From the NCBI RefSeq assembly GCF_016767715.1, contig NZ_CP050145.1:4650001-4714000 (forward strand): a DNA stretch of 64,000 nt, written 5' to 3'. This document shows positions 26,240 through 35,261 of the stretch, one piece after another (position 1 is the first letter of the stretch; every line of letters begins with the position of its first letter). The position numbers and the translations under genes are program-made. This DNA comes from Mycobacteroides chelonae (GTDB lineage Bacteria; Actinomycetota; Actinomycetes; Mycobacteriales; Mycobacteriaceae). The notes under the pieces are model-generated. The model searched no databases. It saw only the letters and a program-made list of their open reading frames with translations, and had not been told where the DNA came from.

Positions 26240-26869
26240 TTATCCCTTGAGGAGGCCTTGCATCGTGTCGATCTCAGGCTGCTGATTATCGATGATCTTT
26301 TGCGCCAACTGCTTTGCCGAAGGGTACTGGCCTCCGGAGAGTTCCGCATTCGACATGGCGACGGCACCCTGATGGTGAGCGATCATCGACTGCAGCCACA
26401 GCTGGTCGAAAACCTCGCCGTTGAGGGTCTTCATCCGGTCCAATACCGGCGTGTCCACCATGCCAGGCATGTGTCCGGCGGGGTCATGCCCCTCCGGCAT
26501 GAGCGGCTGACCCCAGCTGGTGAGCCACTCGGTGAAGGTGTCGATCTCGGGCTGCTGTGCCGTCTGAATGTTGTTCGCGAGCTCCAGTACCGCCGGGTTG
26601 GCGGTGCGCCCCTCGGTCAACTTCGACATCTCGACGGCCTGCTGGTGATGCATGATCATCTGTTGGGCAAACGTCACATCAGCGTCGTTGTGATCGGACG
26701 GAGCCGTCGCGGGGTTGGTATCGAGCGTCGTCGTCATGCCCGGCATGCCGGAATGACCTGAATGCTCGGACTTCGTCTCATCACCCTTTTTGTCCGAGCT
26801 ACACGCCGACAGAATCAGCACCGCAGCAGCAGCGCCGGCGAGGATCGCAGTCCGAGTTCGGTTTCGCAT
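26240..26869 (-). CDS. DUF305 lipoprotein, probable copper-binding
   Basis: A 209-residue predicted lipoprotein. The signal ends in a lipobox (LILSAC). A His/Met-rich head (HSGHSGMPGM) is followed by two repeats of the DUF305 fold, each with an MI(M/A)HHQ core (MIMHHQQAVEMS; MIAHHQGAVAMS) and a central GHMPGM. DUF305 proteins include the cyanobacterial copper-binding CopM. With the operators upstream and ricR downstream, a copper-buffering role at the membrane surface is likely. ATG 26869 is chosen because it puts the signal peptide at the N-terminus. Confidence 0.88.
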   Translation of the reverse strand: MRNRTRTAILAGAAAAVLILSACSSDKKGDETKSEHSGHSGMPGMTTTLDTNPATAPSDHNDADVTFAQQMIMHHQQAVEMSKLTEGRTANPAVLELANNIQTAQQPEIDTFTEWLTSWGQPLMPEGHDPAGHMPGMVDTPVLDRMKTLNGEVFDQLWLQSMIAHHQGAVAMSNAELSGGQYPSAKQLAQKIIDNQQPEIDTMQGLLKG

Positions 26870-26888
26870 GCCACTATCGTAGCTCAGA

Positions 26889-26903
26889 TACCCCCGTAGG
26901 GTA
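26889..26903. promoter_or_regulatory. RicR-type operator 1
   Basis: TACCCCCGTAGGGTA matches the RicR consensus TACCC-N5-GGGTA exactly, 20 bp upstream of the DUF305 start. Confidence 0.85.
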
Positions 26904-26921
26904 CGAGATCGCGAGAGGGTA

Positions 26922-26936
26922 TACCCCTCGCGGGTA
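26922..26936. promoter_or_regulatory. RicR-type operator 2
   Basis: TACCCCTCGCGGGTA is a second exact consensus match, 33 bp (about three helical turns) from the first, on the same DNA face. It lies eight bases from the stop of the upstream acyltransferase gene. Confidence 0.83.
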
Positions 26937-26943
26937 CAACGCG

Positions 26944-28326
26944 CTAAACGACGGACTCCTCCAGCTGGGTCAGCGCCTCCTCTAGATGGGTCAAAATCCG
27001 CTGCAGATGCGGCACGCTGGTGCGGCACCCGGTCAATCCGAAGTGCATCGCCGACCCGCTGCTGGTGCACGTGATGTTCAACGCCACTCCGTCGATCGGA
27101 ATCGACGCCGGGTAGCACCCGTCCATCTCGAACCCGTTCCAGAACATATCGGTGCGGGGGCCCGGGACATTAGAAATGATCACGTTGAATGCGGGAGCCG
27201 CCCGGTCCACCAAACCCGGGACGGCGCCGCTCAGCGCAGGAGCTCCATTGAGCGCGCCAACCAGCATCCGCTGCATGGGTGTCATCTCCGAGAGCACCGA
27301 CTTGGCGGCCTGCACCGAGTCGCGGATCGCACTGAACCGCTCCAGCGGATCGGGCTTGTCGGTCGCCAGGTTGGCCAGCAGCGCGGTGATCGAGTTCCCC
27401 GCGTTCTGGTCCCCCTCGGCCCGGATCGACACCGGGCACATCGCGATGAGCGGCTTGTCGGGTAGCGCGTTCTGCTCCTCCAGATACGTGCGCAACGCAC
27501 CGGCGCACATGGCCAGCACCACATCGTTGACGGTTCCCCCCAGGGCTTTGCCCGCCTCCTTGATCCGTGTCATCGACCAGGTTTGCGCCGCGAAGCGCCG
27601 GGCGCCTCCGATCGAGACATTCAGCATGGTGTGCGGGGCCGACAACGGCCTGACGAGCTGTGGGTCCGACAGCGCGTGGCGTCCGTACTTGAGCAGACCG
27701 GGCGGAATCGACACAACCTGCCGCACGGCGCCGGCGGCTCCCTTGACGAGGTCCAGCGCCGAGGTGTTGGTGGTGCTCACGATGCTGCTCTTCGCGCGCC
27801 GCTTGGCCGGGGCCCACACGGCCTGGCAGTCACGCGCATCGGGATCATCGGAGAGCGAGCGCATCATCATGCGCAAGGCACCGACACCGTCGATGACGGC
27901 GTGGTGCATCTTCGTGTAGACAGCCAGACGCCCGTCCGAAAGCCCTTCCACCACATGCATTTCCCATAGCGGCCGGTGCCGGTCCAGCGGGGAGCTGTGC
28001 CACCGTGAGGTGACGGTCAGCAGTTCACGCACCCGTGCCGGGCGCGGCAGCGCCGAACGGCGCACGTGGTACTCCCAGTCGATCTCGTCGTCGATGATCC
28101 AGGTGAGGTTGCCCATCACCGCCAGCGGCTGCCCGGGTCGTTTGCGGAAGTCCGACGACACCTCGGTGGTGGACATCAGCTGTTCGTAGAACACCTCGGC
28201 ATAATCCGGGCCTGCATCAACGGGCGGTTTGAACAGCTGTAGGCCGCCGACGTGGAAGGGATGTTCCCGCGTCTCCCCGATGAGAAACATCGAGTCGCTG
28301 ACCGGCATGAATGGCATGGCGGTCAT
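26944..28326 (-). CDS. WS/DGAT-type acyltransferase (Tgs family)
   Basis: A 460-residue wax ester/triacylglycerol synthase. The active-site motif HHAVIDG (HHxxxDG) lies near residue 140. PLWEMHVVEGL and the C-terminal SNVPGPRTDMF (consensus NVPGP) are family signatures. It would acylate diacylglycerol or a fatty alcohol with acyl-CoA to form storage lipid. ATG 28326 begins TAMPFMPVSDSMFL, the usual family start; the longer open frame overlaps ilvD and is ignored. It is divergent from ilvD, with about 110 bp between. Confidence 0.9.
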   Translation of the reverse strand: MTAMPFMPVSDSMFLIGETREHPFHVGGLQLFKPPVDAGPDYAEVFYEQLMSTTEVSSDFRKRPGQPLAVMGNLTWIIDDEIDWEYHVRRSALPRPARVRELLTVTSRWHSSPLDRHRPLWEMHVVEGLSDGRLAVYTKMHHAVIDGVGALRMMMRSLSDDPDARDCQAVWAPAKRRAKSSIVSTTNTSALDLVKGAAGAVRQVVSIPPGLLKYGRHALSDPQLVRPLSAPHTMLNVSIGGARRFAAQTWSMTRIKEAGKALGGTVNDVVLAMCAGALRTYLEEQNALPDKPLIAMCPVSIRAEGDQNAGNSITALLANLATDKPDPLERFSAIRDSVQAAKSVLSEMTPMQRMLVGALNGAPALSGAVPGLVDRAAPAFNVIISNVPGPRTDMFWNGFEMDGCYPASIPIDGVALNITCTSSGSAMHFGLTGCRTSVPHLQRILTHLEEALTQLEESVV

Positions 28327-28435
28327 GCTGCCACTTTGCTCGGCTTCCGGAGGCGGAATCCGCAGCGATGAGCTGCTGGCGCGAAGAGCGAATCCCCTTT
28401 GACCGGCTAAGTAGCCGCCGGGGATACTTAGGCGC

Positions 28436-30139
28436 ATGTCAGCCCACGACGCACCTGATATCAAGCCGCGTAGTCGCGACGTCACCGATGGTCTGGAGAA
28501 GACTGCCGCCCGCGGGATGCTGCGCGCCGTAGGCATGGGCGACGACGACTGGGTGAAGCCACAGATTGGCGTCGGTTCGTCGTGGAACGAGATCACCCCG
28601 TGCAACATGTCGCTGCAGCGCCTGGCCCAGTCGGTCAAGGAGGGTGTGCACGCGGCCGGAGGTTATCCGCTGGAGTTCGGCACCATCTCGGTGTCCGACG
28701 GCATCTCGATGGGCCACGAGGGCATGCACTTCTCGCTGGTGTCCCGCGAGGTCATCGCCGACAGTGTCGAGACCGTGATGCAGGCGGAGCGGCTGGACGG
28801 CTCCGTGCTGCTGGCCGGATGCGACAAGTCCATCCCCGGGATGCTCATGGCCGCGGCGCGTCTGGACCTGGCCTCGGTGTTCTTCTACAACGGTTCGATC
28901 ATGCCCGGCAAGGCCAAGCTGACCGACGGCACCGAAAAGGAAGTCACCATCATCGACGCCTTCGAGGCGGTCGGTGCGTGCGCACGCGGTCTGATGTCGC
29001 GTGAGGACGTCGACATCATCGAACGCGCCATCTGTCCGGGCGAAGGAGCCTGTGGCGGTATGTACACCGCCAACACCATGGCCAGCGCCGCCGAGGCACT
29101 CGGCATGTCGTTGCCGGGCAGTGCTTCTCCCGTCGCCATCGACAAGCGTCGCGAGGAGTACGCACGCAAGTCCGGGGAGGCCGTCGTCGAGATGTTGCGC
29201 CGCGGGATAACCGCGCGCGACATCCTCACCAAGGAGGCCTTCGAGAACGCCATCGCCGTGGTGATGGCGTTCGGCGGGTCCACCAATGCGGTTTTGCACC
29301 TGCTGGCCATCGCCCGTGAGGCAGAGGTGCCGCTGTCCCTGGATGACTTCACCCGCATCGGCCACAAGGTTCCGCACCTGGCCGACGTGAAGCCCTTCGG
29401 CCGTCACGTGATGAAGGACGTCGACGAGATCGGTGGCGTGCCCGTGGTGATGCGCGCGCTCCTGGACGCGGGCCTGCTGCACGGCGACTGCCTGACGGTC
29501 ACCGGCAAGACCATGGCCGAGAATCTCGCACACATCGCGCCGCCGGACCCGGATGGCAAGGTGTTGCGCGCCATGAACAACCCGATCCACCCGACAGGTG
29601 GCATCACCATCCTGCACGGCACACTGGCGCCGGAGGGCGCCGTGGTCAAGTCGGCGGGTTTCGAGTCCGATGTTTTCGAGGGCACTGCAAGGGTTTTCGA
29701 GCGGGAGCGGGCAGCACTCGACGCCTTGGAGGATGGCACCATCACGCACGGCGACGTCGTCGTCATCCGCTACGAGGGCCCCAAGGGCGGGCCCGGTATG
29801 CGCGAGATGCTGGCCATCACCGGTGCGATCAAGGGTGCCGGCCTCGGCAAGGACGTGCTGCTGATGACGGACGGCCGATTCTCCGGCGGTACCACCGGTC
29901 TGTGCGTCGGGCATATCGCGCCTGAGGCCGTCGACGGTGGCCCCATCGCATTCGTCAAGGACGGTGACCGTATCCGCCTCGACGTTGCCAACGGAAAGCT
30001 GGATCTCCTGGTCGACGAGTCCGAAATTGCCTCGCGCCGTGAGGGATTCGAACCGCTGCCGCCGCGGTACAAGACCGGGGTGCTGGCCAAGTACACCAAG
30101 CTGGTGCAGTCGGCTGCTGTCGGAGCGGTCTGCGGCTAA
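28436..30139 (+). CDS. ilvD: Dihydroxy-acid dehydratase IlvD
   Basis: A 567-residue Fe-S dehydratase of valine/isoleucine (and pantothenate) synthesis, converting dihydroxy-acids to 2-keto acids. Cluster-ligand motifs [10 protein letters not shown] and [16 protein letters not shown] are present, as are the late [15 protein letters not shown] and [12 protein letters not shown]. Its length fits Rv0189c (575 aa). GATACT seven bases before the ATG suggests a leaderless mRNA. Its stop overlaps the convergent SDR gene's stop by 4 bp. Confidence 0.95.
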   Translation: MSAHDAPDIKPRSRDVTDGLEKTAARGMLRAVGMGDDDWVKPQIGVGSSWNEITPCNMSLQRLAQSVKEGVHAAGGYPLEFGTISVSDGISMGHEGMHFSLVSREVIADSVETVMQAERLDGSVLLAGCDKSIPGMLMAAARLDLASVFFYNGSIMPGKAKLTDGTEKEVTIIDAFEAVGACARGLMSREDVDIIERAICPGEGACGGMYTANTMASAAEALGMSLPGSASPVAIDKRREEYARKSGEAVVEMLRRGITARDILTKEAFENAIAVVMAFGGSTNAVLHLLAIAREAEVPLSLDDFTRIGHKVPHLADVKPFGRHVMKDVDEIGGVPVVMRALLDAGLLHGDCLTVTGKTMAENLAHIAPPDPDGKVLRAMNNPIHPTGGITILHGTLAPEGAVVKSAGFESDVFEGTARVFERERAALDALEDGTITHGDVVVIRYEGPKGGPGMREMLAITGAIKGAGLGKDVLLMTDGRFSGGTTGLCVGHIAPEAVDGGPIAFVKDGDRIRLDVANGKLDLLVDESEIASRREGFEPLPPRYKTGVLAKYTKLVQSAAVGAVCG

Positions 30140-30948
30140 GCCTTCCGGCCTCTCTTGAGCGCGGGATGGCTACGCGCCACCATCCGGGTGAGTAATCCGC
30201 GCGGAAGCAGATGGTTGGCGGCTGCGCCGATGCGGTTGGCCAGACCGGGCACGATCACCGTCTTGCCCGCTGTCAATCCATCGACCGCCGTCCTGGCAAC
30301 GGTCGCCGCGTCCACCCACATGACCTTGGGCATCGCGGCTTCGGCGTCCTCGTCGGAGATTCCCACCGCCGCACCGAATCCCGTCTTCACCGGACCCGGA
30401 CACAGCGTGGCGGCGCGGACGCCTGTCCCGCGCAGCTCTTCATTCAGCGCGTGGGTGTAGGAGACCACGAATGCCTTCGCGGCCCCATAGGCGGCTTGCC
30501 CGGGCAGCGGGCCGAAGGCGCCGACCGAGCCGAGGTTGAGCACGACCCCTCTGCCGCGTGCCACCATCTGCGGCACAAAGCGCGAGCAGAGATCCACCAC
30601 CGCACTGACGTCCACCTCCACCAGGTTGAGCTCGGCGGCGGGGTCGGATTCGGCCACGGGCCCCGCCGTACTCAGCCCGGCATTGTTGACCAGCACGTCA
30701 ACCGCGAGTCCAAGCCGCGCCACGCGCTGAGGCAATTGACCGCGCTCCTGGGCATTCGAAAGATCAACGGGCAGTACGTGAGCAGACTGTCCCAGGCTCT
30801 CGGCCAGCCCACGTAGCCGATCGGCACGCCGCGCCACCAGCACCACGGGATAACCACGCCGGGCGAATTCTCGTGCGAGTTCTTCGCCAATGCCCGATGA
30901 GGCTCCGGTGATCAAGACTGCGGCGTCGGCGCGCGGGGAGGGAAGCAC
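30136..30948 (-). CDS. Short-chain dehydrogenase/reductase
   Basis: A 270-residue classical SDR. The cofactor loop is [14 protein letters not shown], then NNAGLS, the catalytic Ser in LGSVGAFG, and Tyr/Lys in YGAAKAF. The Arg pair in VARRAD after strand 2 suggests NADPH preference. The C-terminal region is longer and basic ([19 protein letters not shown]), as in membrane-associated SDRs of lipid metabolism. The substrate is unknown. Confidence 0.85.
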   Translation of the reverse strand: MLPSPRADAAVLITGASSGIGEELAREFARRGYPVVLVARRADRLRGLAESLGQSAHVLPVDLSNAQERGQLPQRVARLGLAVDVLVNNAGLSTAGPVAESDPAAELNLVEVDVSAVVDLCSRFVPQMVARGRGVVLNLGSVGAFGPLPGQAAYGAAKAFVVSYTHALNEELRGTGVRAATLCPGPVKTGFGAAVGISDEDAEAAMPKVMWVDAATVARTAVDGLTAGKTVIVPGLANRIGAAANHLLPRGLLTRMVARSHPALKRGRKA

Positions 30949-30998
30949 CTACTGAGCCTATGTCGCTGGCGATGCGGCGACATCAGAAATCTTCGGCG

Positions 30999-31715
30999 CT
31001 ACGGGAGGCGTGCGGGATCTCGGTAACGCTGCACGTTCCGAGCGATTTCCCCGGGTTCTGGCAGTGGCTCCTCGCTATCGAGGTAGACACCGCCCGCACG
31101 CAAGCTGTCCTCCACGATGAGCCAGATGCGCCGAACCAGGCTCTCGATCAACCGTTCTTGTGAGGTCTGCCCTGGCTGGTCCAACCAGTAACTCACCGAG
31201 GTCTCGGCCATCCCGACAATGCCCATCGCCAGCAGCTCGGCATCGGTGTCAACCCCGAACGCTTCGAGGTACACCGCAAATACCCGCGAAAGATGCAGTC
31301 CTGCAGACATTTTGATATCGGCAATGGCATCGGGCGCATCCGAGCCCTCCGAAAGTGAGCATCGCGCAAGATACCGATACAGGTTGCGGTGCCCAACCAG
31401 GAAACGGACGTACGCACCGATACCTGCCTCGATGATCTGTGCCATCGAGCCGAGCGGCTGCCATACGGGTGCAAGCTCAGCGATGATCATGTCGCCGGCC
31501 CGCCGAGCCACGGCGCGCTGTAAGTCCGCGGCGCCGTCGAAGTGCCGGTAGAGCTTTGTTCGGGTGACCCCCACATAGACCGCGATCTGCTCCGTGGACG
31601 TCTGCGGACCGTGCTCGGCAATGGCGGCAAGGGCGGCCTCGACGAACTCGGCCCGGCGCCGTTCGCGCTGGCCATCCCACCTGCCAGCTGGGAGTTCTTG
31701 GCTGTCGGGCTGCAC
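30999..31715 (-). CDS. TetR family regulator, divergent from aldehyde dehydrogenase
   Basis: A 238-residue TetR protein. The HTH is TSTEQIAVYVGVTRTKLYRHFDGAADL. The ligand-binding half contains LVGHRNLYRYLARC. The GTG at 31715 is preferred since TAGAGT lies seven bases upstream (leaderless) and the earlier GTG at 31748 would fall inside the 31738-31754 palindrome. It probably represses its own gene and the divergent aldehyde dehydrogenase. Confidence 0.82.
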   Translation of the reverse strand: MQPDSQELPAGRWDGQRERRRAEFVEAALAAIAEHGPQTSTEQIAVYVGVTRTKLYRHFDGAADLQRAVARRAGDMIIAELAPVWQPLGSMAQIIEAGIGAYVRFLVGHRNLYRYLARCSLSEGSDAPDAIADIKMSAGLHLSRVFAVYLEAFGVDTDAELLAMGIVGMAETSVSYWLDQPGQTSQERLIESLVRRIWLIVEDSLRAGGVYLDSEEPLPEPGEIARNVQRYRDPARLP

Positions 31716-31737
31716 GAAGCTCACTCTAGCAATGGGG

Positions 31738-31754
31738 TGGTACGTCACGTACCA
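31738..31754. promoter_or_regulatory. Perfect 17-bp palindrome, TetR operator
   Basis: TGGTACGTCACGTACCA is perfectly symmetric around a central C. It sits between the divergent tetR (31715) and aldehyde dehydrogenase (31811) starts and would cover the promoter of both. Confidence 0.75.
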
Positions 31755-31810
31755 TGTGACCCACCGAACACATCACCACCCGACTTCGATTAGAGCGCGA
31801 GCTGACATCC

Positions 31811-33529
31811 ATGACCGACGTACAGATCGAATCCCCCGTCGACCAAGCCCTGCAGGACTTGACCGAAGGCGAAAAGGCCTGGGCCAAAACCTCGTTGGCA
31901 GATCGTTTGCGCTTGTTGGCGGACACCCGCCAGCGCGTGATCGACAATGCGCACCAGTGGGTGCAGGCGGCGGCATTCCAGATCAAGAAGCTCGACCCGG
32001 AATCTCCCCTGGTCGGCGAGGAATGGATCTCGGGCCCGTACGCCGTGGCGGGGGCCATCGCTTCCCTGATCGCCAGCCTGGAGCAGCTCCAAGCTGGGCA
32101 AAGCCCGCTTCAAGGCGCCGAATTCGGTGTCACTCCCGGCGGTCGTACGACGGTTTCGGTGTTGCCGCTCAACATCTTCGACAAGCTGCTGCTGTCCGGG
32201 TTCAGCGCTGAGCTGTGGTTGCAGCCCGGCGTGGATAAGGCCGAGGCGTTGCGCACAGCCGGCCTGGCGCAGCGTGACCCCAGCCGCACCCAAGGTGTCG
32301 GCGCGGTGCTCGGCGCAGGCAACATAACCTCGATCGCGCCCCTGGACACCCTGTACGAACTTTTCGCGAATAACCGCGTGGTGGCCCTCAAGCTCAACCC
32401 CATCACCGATCCACTGCTGCCGGTGTTCACCCAGGTGCTGCAGCCCTTCATCGCGATCGGCGCGGTACGCATCCTGACCGGCGGCGCCGATGTCGGCACC
32501 TATCTGGTGCACCATCAGCTGGTCGATCACGTCCATATGACCGGCAGCTCGGTCACCCACGACGCGATCGTGTTCGGCACCGGCGAGGAAGGCGCGCAGC
32601 GCAAGGCCGCCAACCAGCCGGTCCTGGACAAGGCCATCACCAGCGAACTCGGCGGGGTTTCGCCGACCATCGTGGTACCCGGCCAGTGGAGCTCCTCCGA
32701 TATCGAGTTCCAGACCCGGCACATCGCCACCCAGCGGTTACACAACAACGGCTACAACTGCATCGCCTCGCAGGTCGTGGTGCTCTCGAAGGCATGGCCG
32801 CAGCGCCAAGAGTTCCTCGCCGCGCTGCGCAAGGCCGTCGACGAGGCGCCGTCCCGTCCTGCCTACTACCCCGGTTCAGATGACCGGGTGGCCGGTGCGC
32901 AACAGTCCTACCCCGACGCCGAGCGCCTCGGACAGAACGGCGCGCGCGTGCTCGTGGTCGATCCGGAGGACCGCACGGCTCTGCTGCGTACCGAGTACTT
33001 CGGGCCCGTCCTGGGCGTCATCGAACTCGATGTCGCCAATGACCCGGACGGAGCCCTCTTCCTGCAGGAGGCCGCACGGGTGGCCAATGACGAGTTCGTC
33101 GGAACGCTCGGCGTGAACGTGCTCGCGCACCCCGACACCATCAAGGCGCTGGGATCGCATTTCGACACCTTGGTCGAAGACCTGCGGTACGGCACCGTCG
33201 CGATCAACGCCTGGACCGGGGTGGGATATCTGACCCCCTCCGCGACGTGGGGCGCATTCCCCGGCCACGTGCTCAACGACGTACAAAGCGGGATCGGCGT
33301 GGTACACAACGGCTTCCTGGTCGAGAAGCCGGAACGTACCGTGGTCCGCGGCCCCTTCCGGCCGTTCCCTCGGTCCTTTGCACATGGCGAATGGGCCCTG
33401 TCCCCGAAGCCACCGTGGTTCGTGAGCAATGCCACAGCGGCGGGCACCGGCGAACTGCTGGTGGACTTCGCCGGTAAGCCCAGCCTGCTGAAAGTGCCTC
33501 GGATCTTCATCTCCGCGCTACGCGGCTGA
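31811..33529 (+). CDS. Aldehyde dehydrogenase superfamily protein, long form
   Basis: A 572-residue NAD(P)-dependent aldehyde dehydrogenase relative. The nucleophilic Cys is in NNGYNCIASQVV and the general-base Glu in SELGGVSPTIV; HMTGSSVTHDAI replaces the usual FTGSxxxG cofactor loop. It is 70-90 residues longer than the common class, with an extended N-terminus and a C-terminal segment ending in LKVPRIFISALRG. The substrate is unknown. The gene follows a TetR gene and a perfect palindrome, so it is probably inducible. Confidence 0.82.
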   Translation: MTDVQIESPVDQALQDLTEGEKAWAKTSLADRLRLLADTRQRVIDNAHQWVQAAAFQIKKLDPESPLVGEEWISGPYAVAGAIASLIASLEQLQAGQSPLQGAEFGVTPGGRTTVSVLPLNIFDKLLLSGFSAELWLQPGVDKAEALRTAGLAQRDPSRTQGVGAVLGAGNITSIAPLDTLYELFANNRVVALKLNPITDPLLPVFTQVLQPFIAIGAVRILTGGADVGTYLVHHQLVDHVHMTGSSVTHDAIVFGTGEEGAQRKAANQPVLDKAITSELGGVSPTIVVPGQWSSSDIEFQTRHIATQRLHNNGYNCIASQVVVLSKAWPQRQEFLAALRKAVDEAPSRPAYYPGSDDRVAGAQQSYPDAERLGQNGARVLVVDPEDRTALLRTEYFGPVLGVIELDVANDPDGALFLQEAARVANDEFVGTLGVNVLAHPDTIKALGSHFDTLVEDLRYGTVAINAWTGVGYLTPSATWGAFPGHVLNDVQSGIGVVHNGFLVEKPERTVVRGPFRPFPRSFAHGEWALSPKPPWFVSNATAAGTGELLVDFAGKPSLLKVPRIFISALRG

Positions 33530-33533
33530 GGTC

Positions 33534-33980
33534 TTACGACGGCCACCTGACGGTGGTCGTCGGGGTGAATATCCTCGTGGGACTAATTCGCGGGGACTTA
33601 GGCGTAGGAAACCGCCATGGTGTGGGTGGTTTAGGCGGCACATAGGCGAAAATATCGATGAAGTACGCGATTCCGCCGACGAGGCTGACCAGACCACACA
33701 CAAGCAAGATCAAATCCCACGGATCGAATGTCGCCGTGCCCGATTCCGCGGCCATGTACACGTACAACACCCGGATAAACACGATGATCAACGAAGCTCC
33801 GCCGATCACGGCGAAAATCGAGAAGCACGTGTACAGAAGGGCCTTGTGATGGGAGCCGCCTGCGTAAGCGACGGCGTTGCCCCAGCGACTGGCCATGAGC
33901 GTGCCCAAGCCGAGTATGGCCGGGACACTAACACCGACGACGATTTTCCCGAGCACATCGCGATAGTCGACAAGCGCCAT
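33534..33980 (-). CDS. Rv0188-like small membrane protein
   Basis: A 148-residue protein with four hydrophobic helices (VVGVSVPAILGLGTLMAS, LLYTCFSIFAVIGGASLIIVF, LILLVCGLVSLVGGIAYFI among them) and a Pro/Thr-rich cytosolic tail. ATG 33980 has AAGGAG six bases upstream. Its position next to the Rv0187-like methyltransferase matches M. tuberculosis Rv0188. The function is unknown. Confidence 0.75.
   Translation of the reverse strand: MALVDYRDVLGKIVVGVSVPAILGLGTLMASRWGNAVAYAGGSHHKALLYTCFSIFAVIGGASLIIVFIRVLYVYMAAESGTATFDPWDLILLVCGLVSLVGGIAYFIDIFAYVPPKPPTPWRFPTPKSPRISPTRIFTPTTTVRWPS
33537..33562. terminator. Stem-loop at convergent gene ends
   Basis: CGACGGCCACC and GGTGGTCGTCG pair with one mismatch over a TGAC loop, directly after the aldehyde dehydrogenase stop and overlapping the last codons of the convergent Rv0188-like gene. 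Confidence 0.6.
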
Positions 33981-34080
33981 TACCGACTCCTTCGGCCGCG
34001 ACGACAGCGGGTTAGGTGTTAATACCACGCGATTCACGCCCGCGACTCAAAATCCAGGAAACGGGCGTACCCTCACGGAA

Positions 34081-34725
34081 GTGACTCTCTCCCAATCAGT
34101 GTGGACCGACACCGACCAGTACCTGGAGCGCACAGTCGCTACCGATGCCGCCGAGCTGGACCATATTCGGCAGGCACAAGACGACGGTGGCCTGCCGGAT
34201 ATCGCGGTATCGGCCACTCAGGGCAAATTCCTGTACCTGTTGGCGACGATCGCCAAGGCCAGCCGCGTGCTGGAGATCGGCACGCTCGGCGGGTACAGCA
34301 CCGCGTGGCTGGCCAAGGCGGTCGGACCCGAGGGCGCCGTCGTGACGCTCGAGTACGAGCCCAAGCATGCCGCCGTGGCTCAGGCGAGCCTGGAGCGCGC
34401 CGGACTGGCCGAACAGGTCGAGATCTTGGTGGGTAGCGCCCTCGACAATCTTCCGTCGGTCCAGGGGCCGTTCGATCTGGTCTTCATCGACGCCGACAAG
34501 GCCAACAATCCCAACTACCTGGGCTGGGCATTACGACTGACCACGGCGGGGTCGGTCATCGTGGTAGACAACGTGATTCGCTGGATCTCCGAAGACGGAC
34601 CGAACGCCGAGGGGACGCGGGACGCGCTGGAACTACTGGGGTCCAACCCACGCCTTGATGCCACCGCGCTGCAGACGGTGGGCGTCAAGGGCTGGGACGG
34701 GCTGGCGATCGCCGTCGTGCGTTAG
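34081..34725 (+). CDS. SAM-dependent O-methyltransferase (COMT-like), Rv0187 family
   Basis: A 214-residue class I methyltransferase. SAM motif I is VLEIGTLGGYSTAWLA. The acidic loop is TLEYEPKHAAVA, and the metal-binding core is LVFIDADKANNPNYLGWAL with VVDNVIRW, as in Mg-dependent catechol/caffeoyl-CoA O-methyltransferases. GTG 34081 follows TACCCT by seven bases, a leaderless pattern. Its stop overlaps the convergent HExxH gene's stop by 4 bp. The acceptor is unknown. Confidence 0.88.
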   Translation: MTLSQSVWTDTDQYLERTVATDAAELDHIRQAQDDGGLPDIAVSATQGKFLYLLATIAKASRVLEIGTLGGYSTAWLAKAVGPEGAVVTLEYEPKHAAVAQASLERAGLAEQVEILVGSALDNLPSVQGPFDLVFIDADKANNPNYLGWALRLTTAGSVIVVDNVIRWISEDGPNAEGTRDALELLGSNPRLDATALQTVGVKGWDGLAIAVVR

Positions 34726-35261
34726 CGCGCTCCCTCGCGGGCATAGACGGTGCGCAGAACGAACTCCACCTCCGGCCCCATGGCCAGCCCCGCCAGTTCC
34801 GGATAAAGGGCCACGAAATCGTGCCCGTGCGCCGGAGCGTCGTGCGGGCACAGGTGATGCGCCAGCTCATGCAGGATCACCAGTTCACGCATGGCCCAGG
34901 CGCTTCCGTTGCGATCGTCGGGAACGGCGATGGCCGCCCGGTCTCCATCACGCTCGTAATGGGCGGCCGTCGCTCCCCGCCGGGCACGCACCGTGACGGG
35001 TCCGGCAGACCATCTGGTCGCGACGAGGGCCAGCACGTCGTCGACGTAACGCTGCACCGATTCGACCGACGCGAACCGCGCTTCGGGCGGCAGGGTCAAC
35101 CTGGTGCCGAAGAAATCGATATCCCGTTGGCTGTGGCTGGCCGCGCGCTCGAACATGGTGCGCACAAACTCTTCGGCCGCGTATACCTTGGCGCGCTGGG
35201 TGTCACGCGGATGAGCCGTCCGCGTGACGGCATCCGACTGAGGCCGTGACTGATCGCTCAG
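34722..35261 (-). CDS. HExxH putative metallohydrolase, Rv0185/TIGR04338-like, probable CTG start
   Basis: A protein of about 179 residues with a zinc-protease-like motif HELAHHL followed by a downstream His (PAHGHDF). The first canonical start (GTG 35165) would remove RDTQRAKVYAAEEF, which I recall as a conserved head of this mycobacterial family. No ATG, GTG or TTG lies upstream in frame, but CTG 35261 overlaps the previous gene's stop as CTGA and has GGAG five bases before it. Protease activity is unproven. It forms a two-gene unit with the DUF2786 gene. Confidence 0.72.
   Translation of the reverse strand: MSDQSRPQSDAVTRTAHPRDTQRAKVYAAEEFVRTMFERAASHSQRDIDFFGTRLTLPPEARFASVESVQRYVDDVLALVATRWSAGPVTVRARRGATAAHYERDGDRAAIAVPDDRNGSAWAMRELVILHELAHHLCPHDAPAHGHDFVALYPELAGLAMGPEVEFVLRTVYAREGAR

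Noticed and set aside
28327..28638. N-terminal extension of the WS/DGAT gene into ilvD
   Set aside because: The family start MPFMPVSDSMFL lies at 28326 and the extension is antisense to ilvD.
28439..29914. 491-codon open frame antisense to ilvD
   Set aside because: Typical high-GC shadow; ilvD is complete with all motifs on the plus strand.
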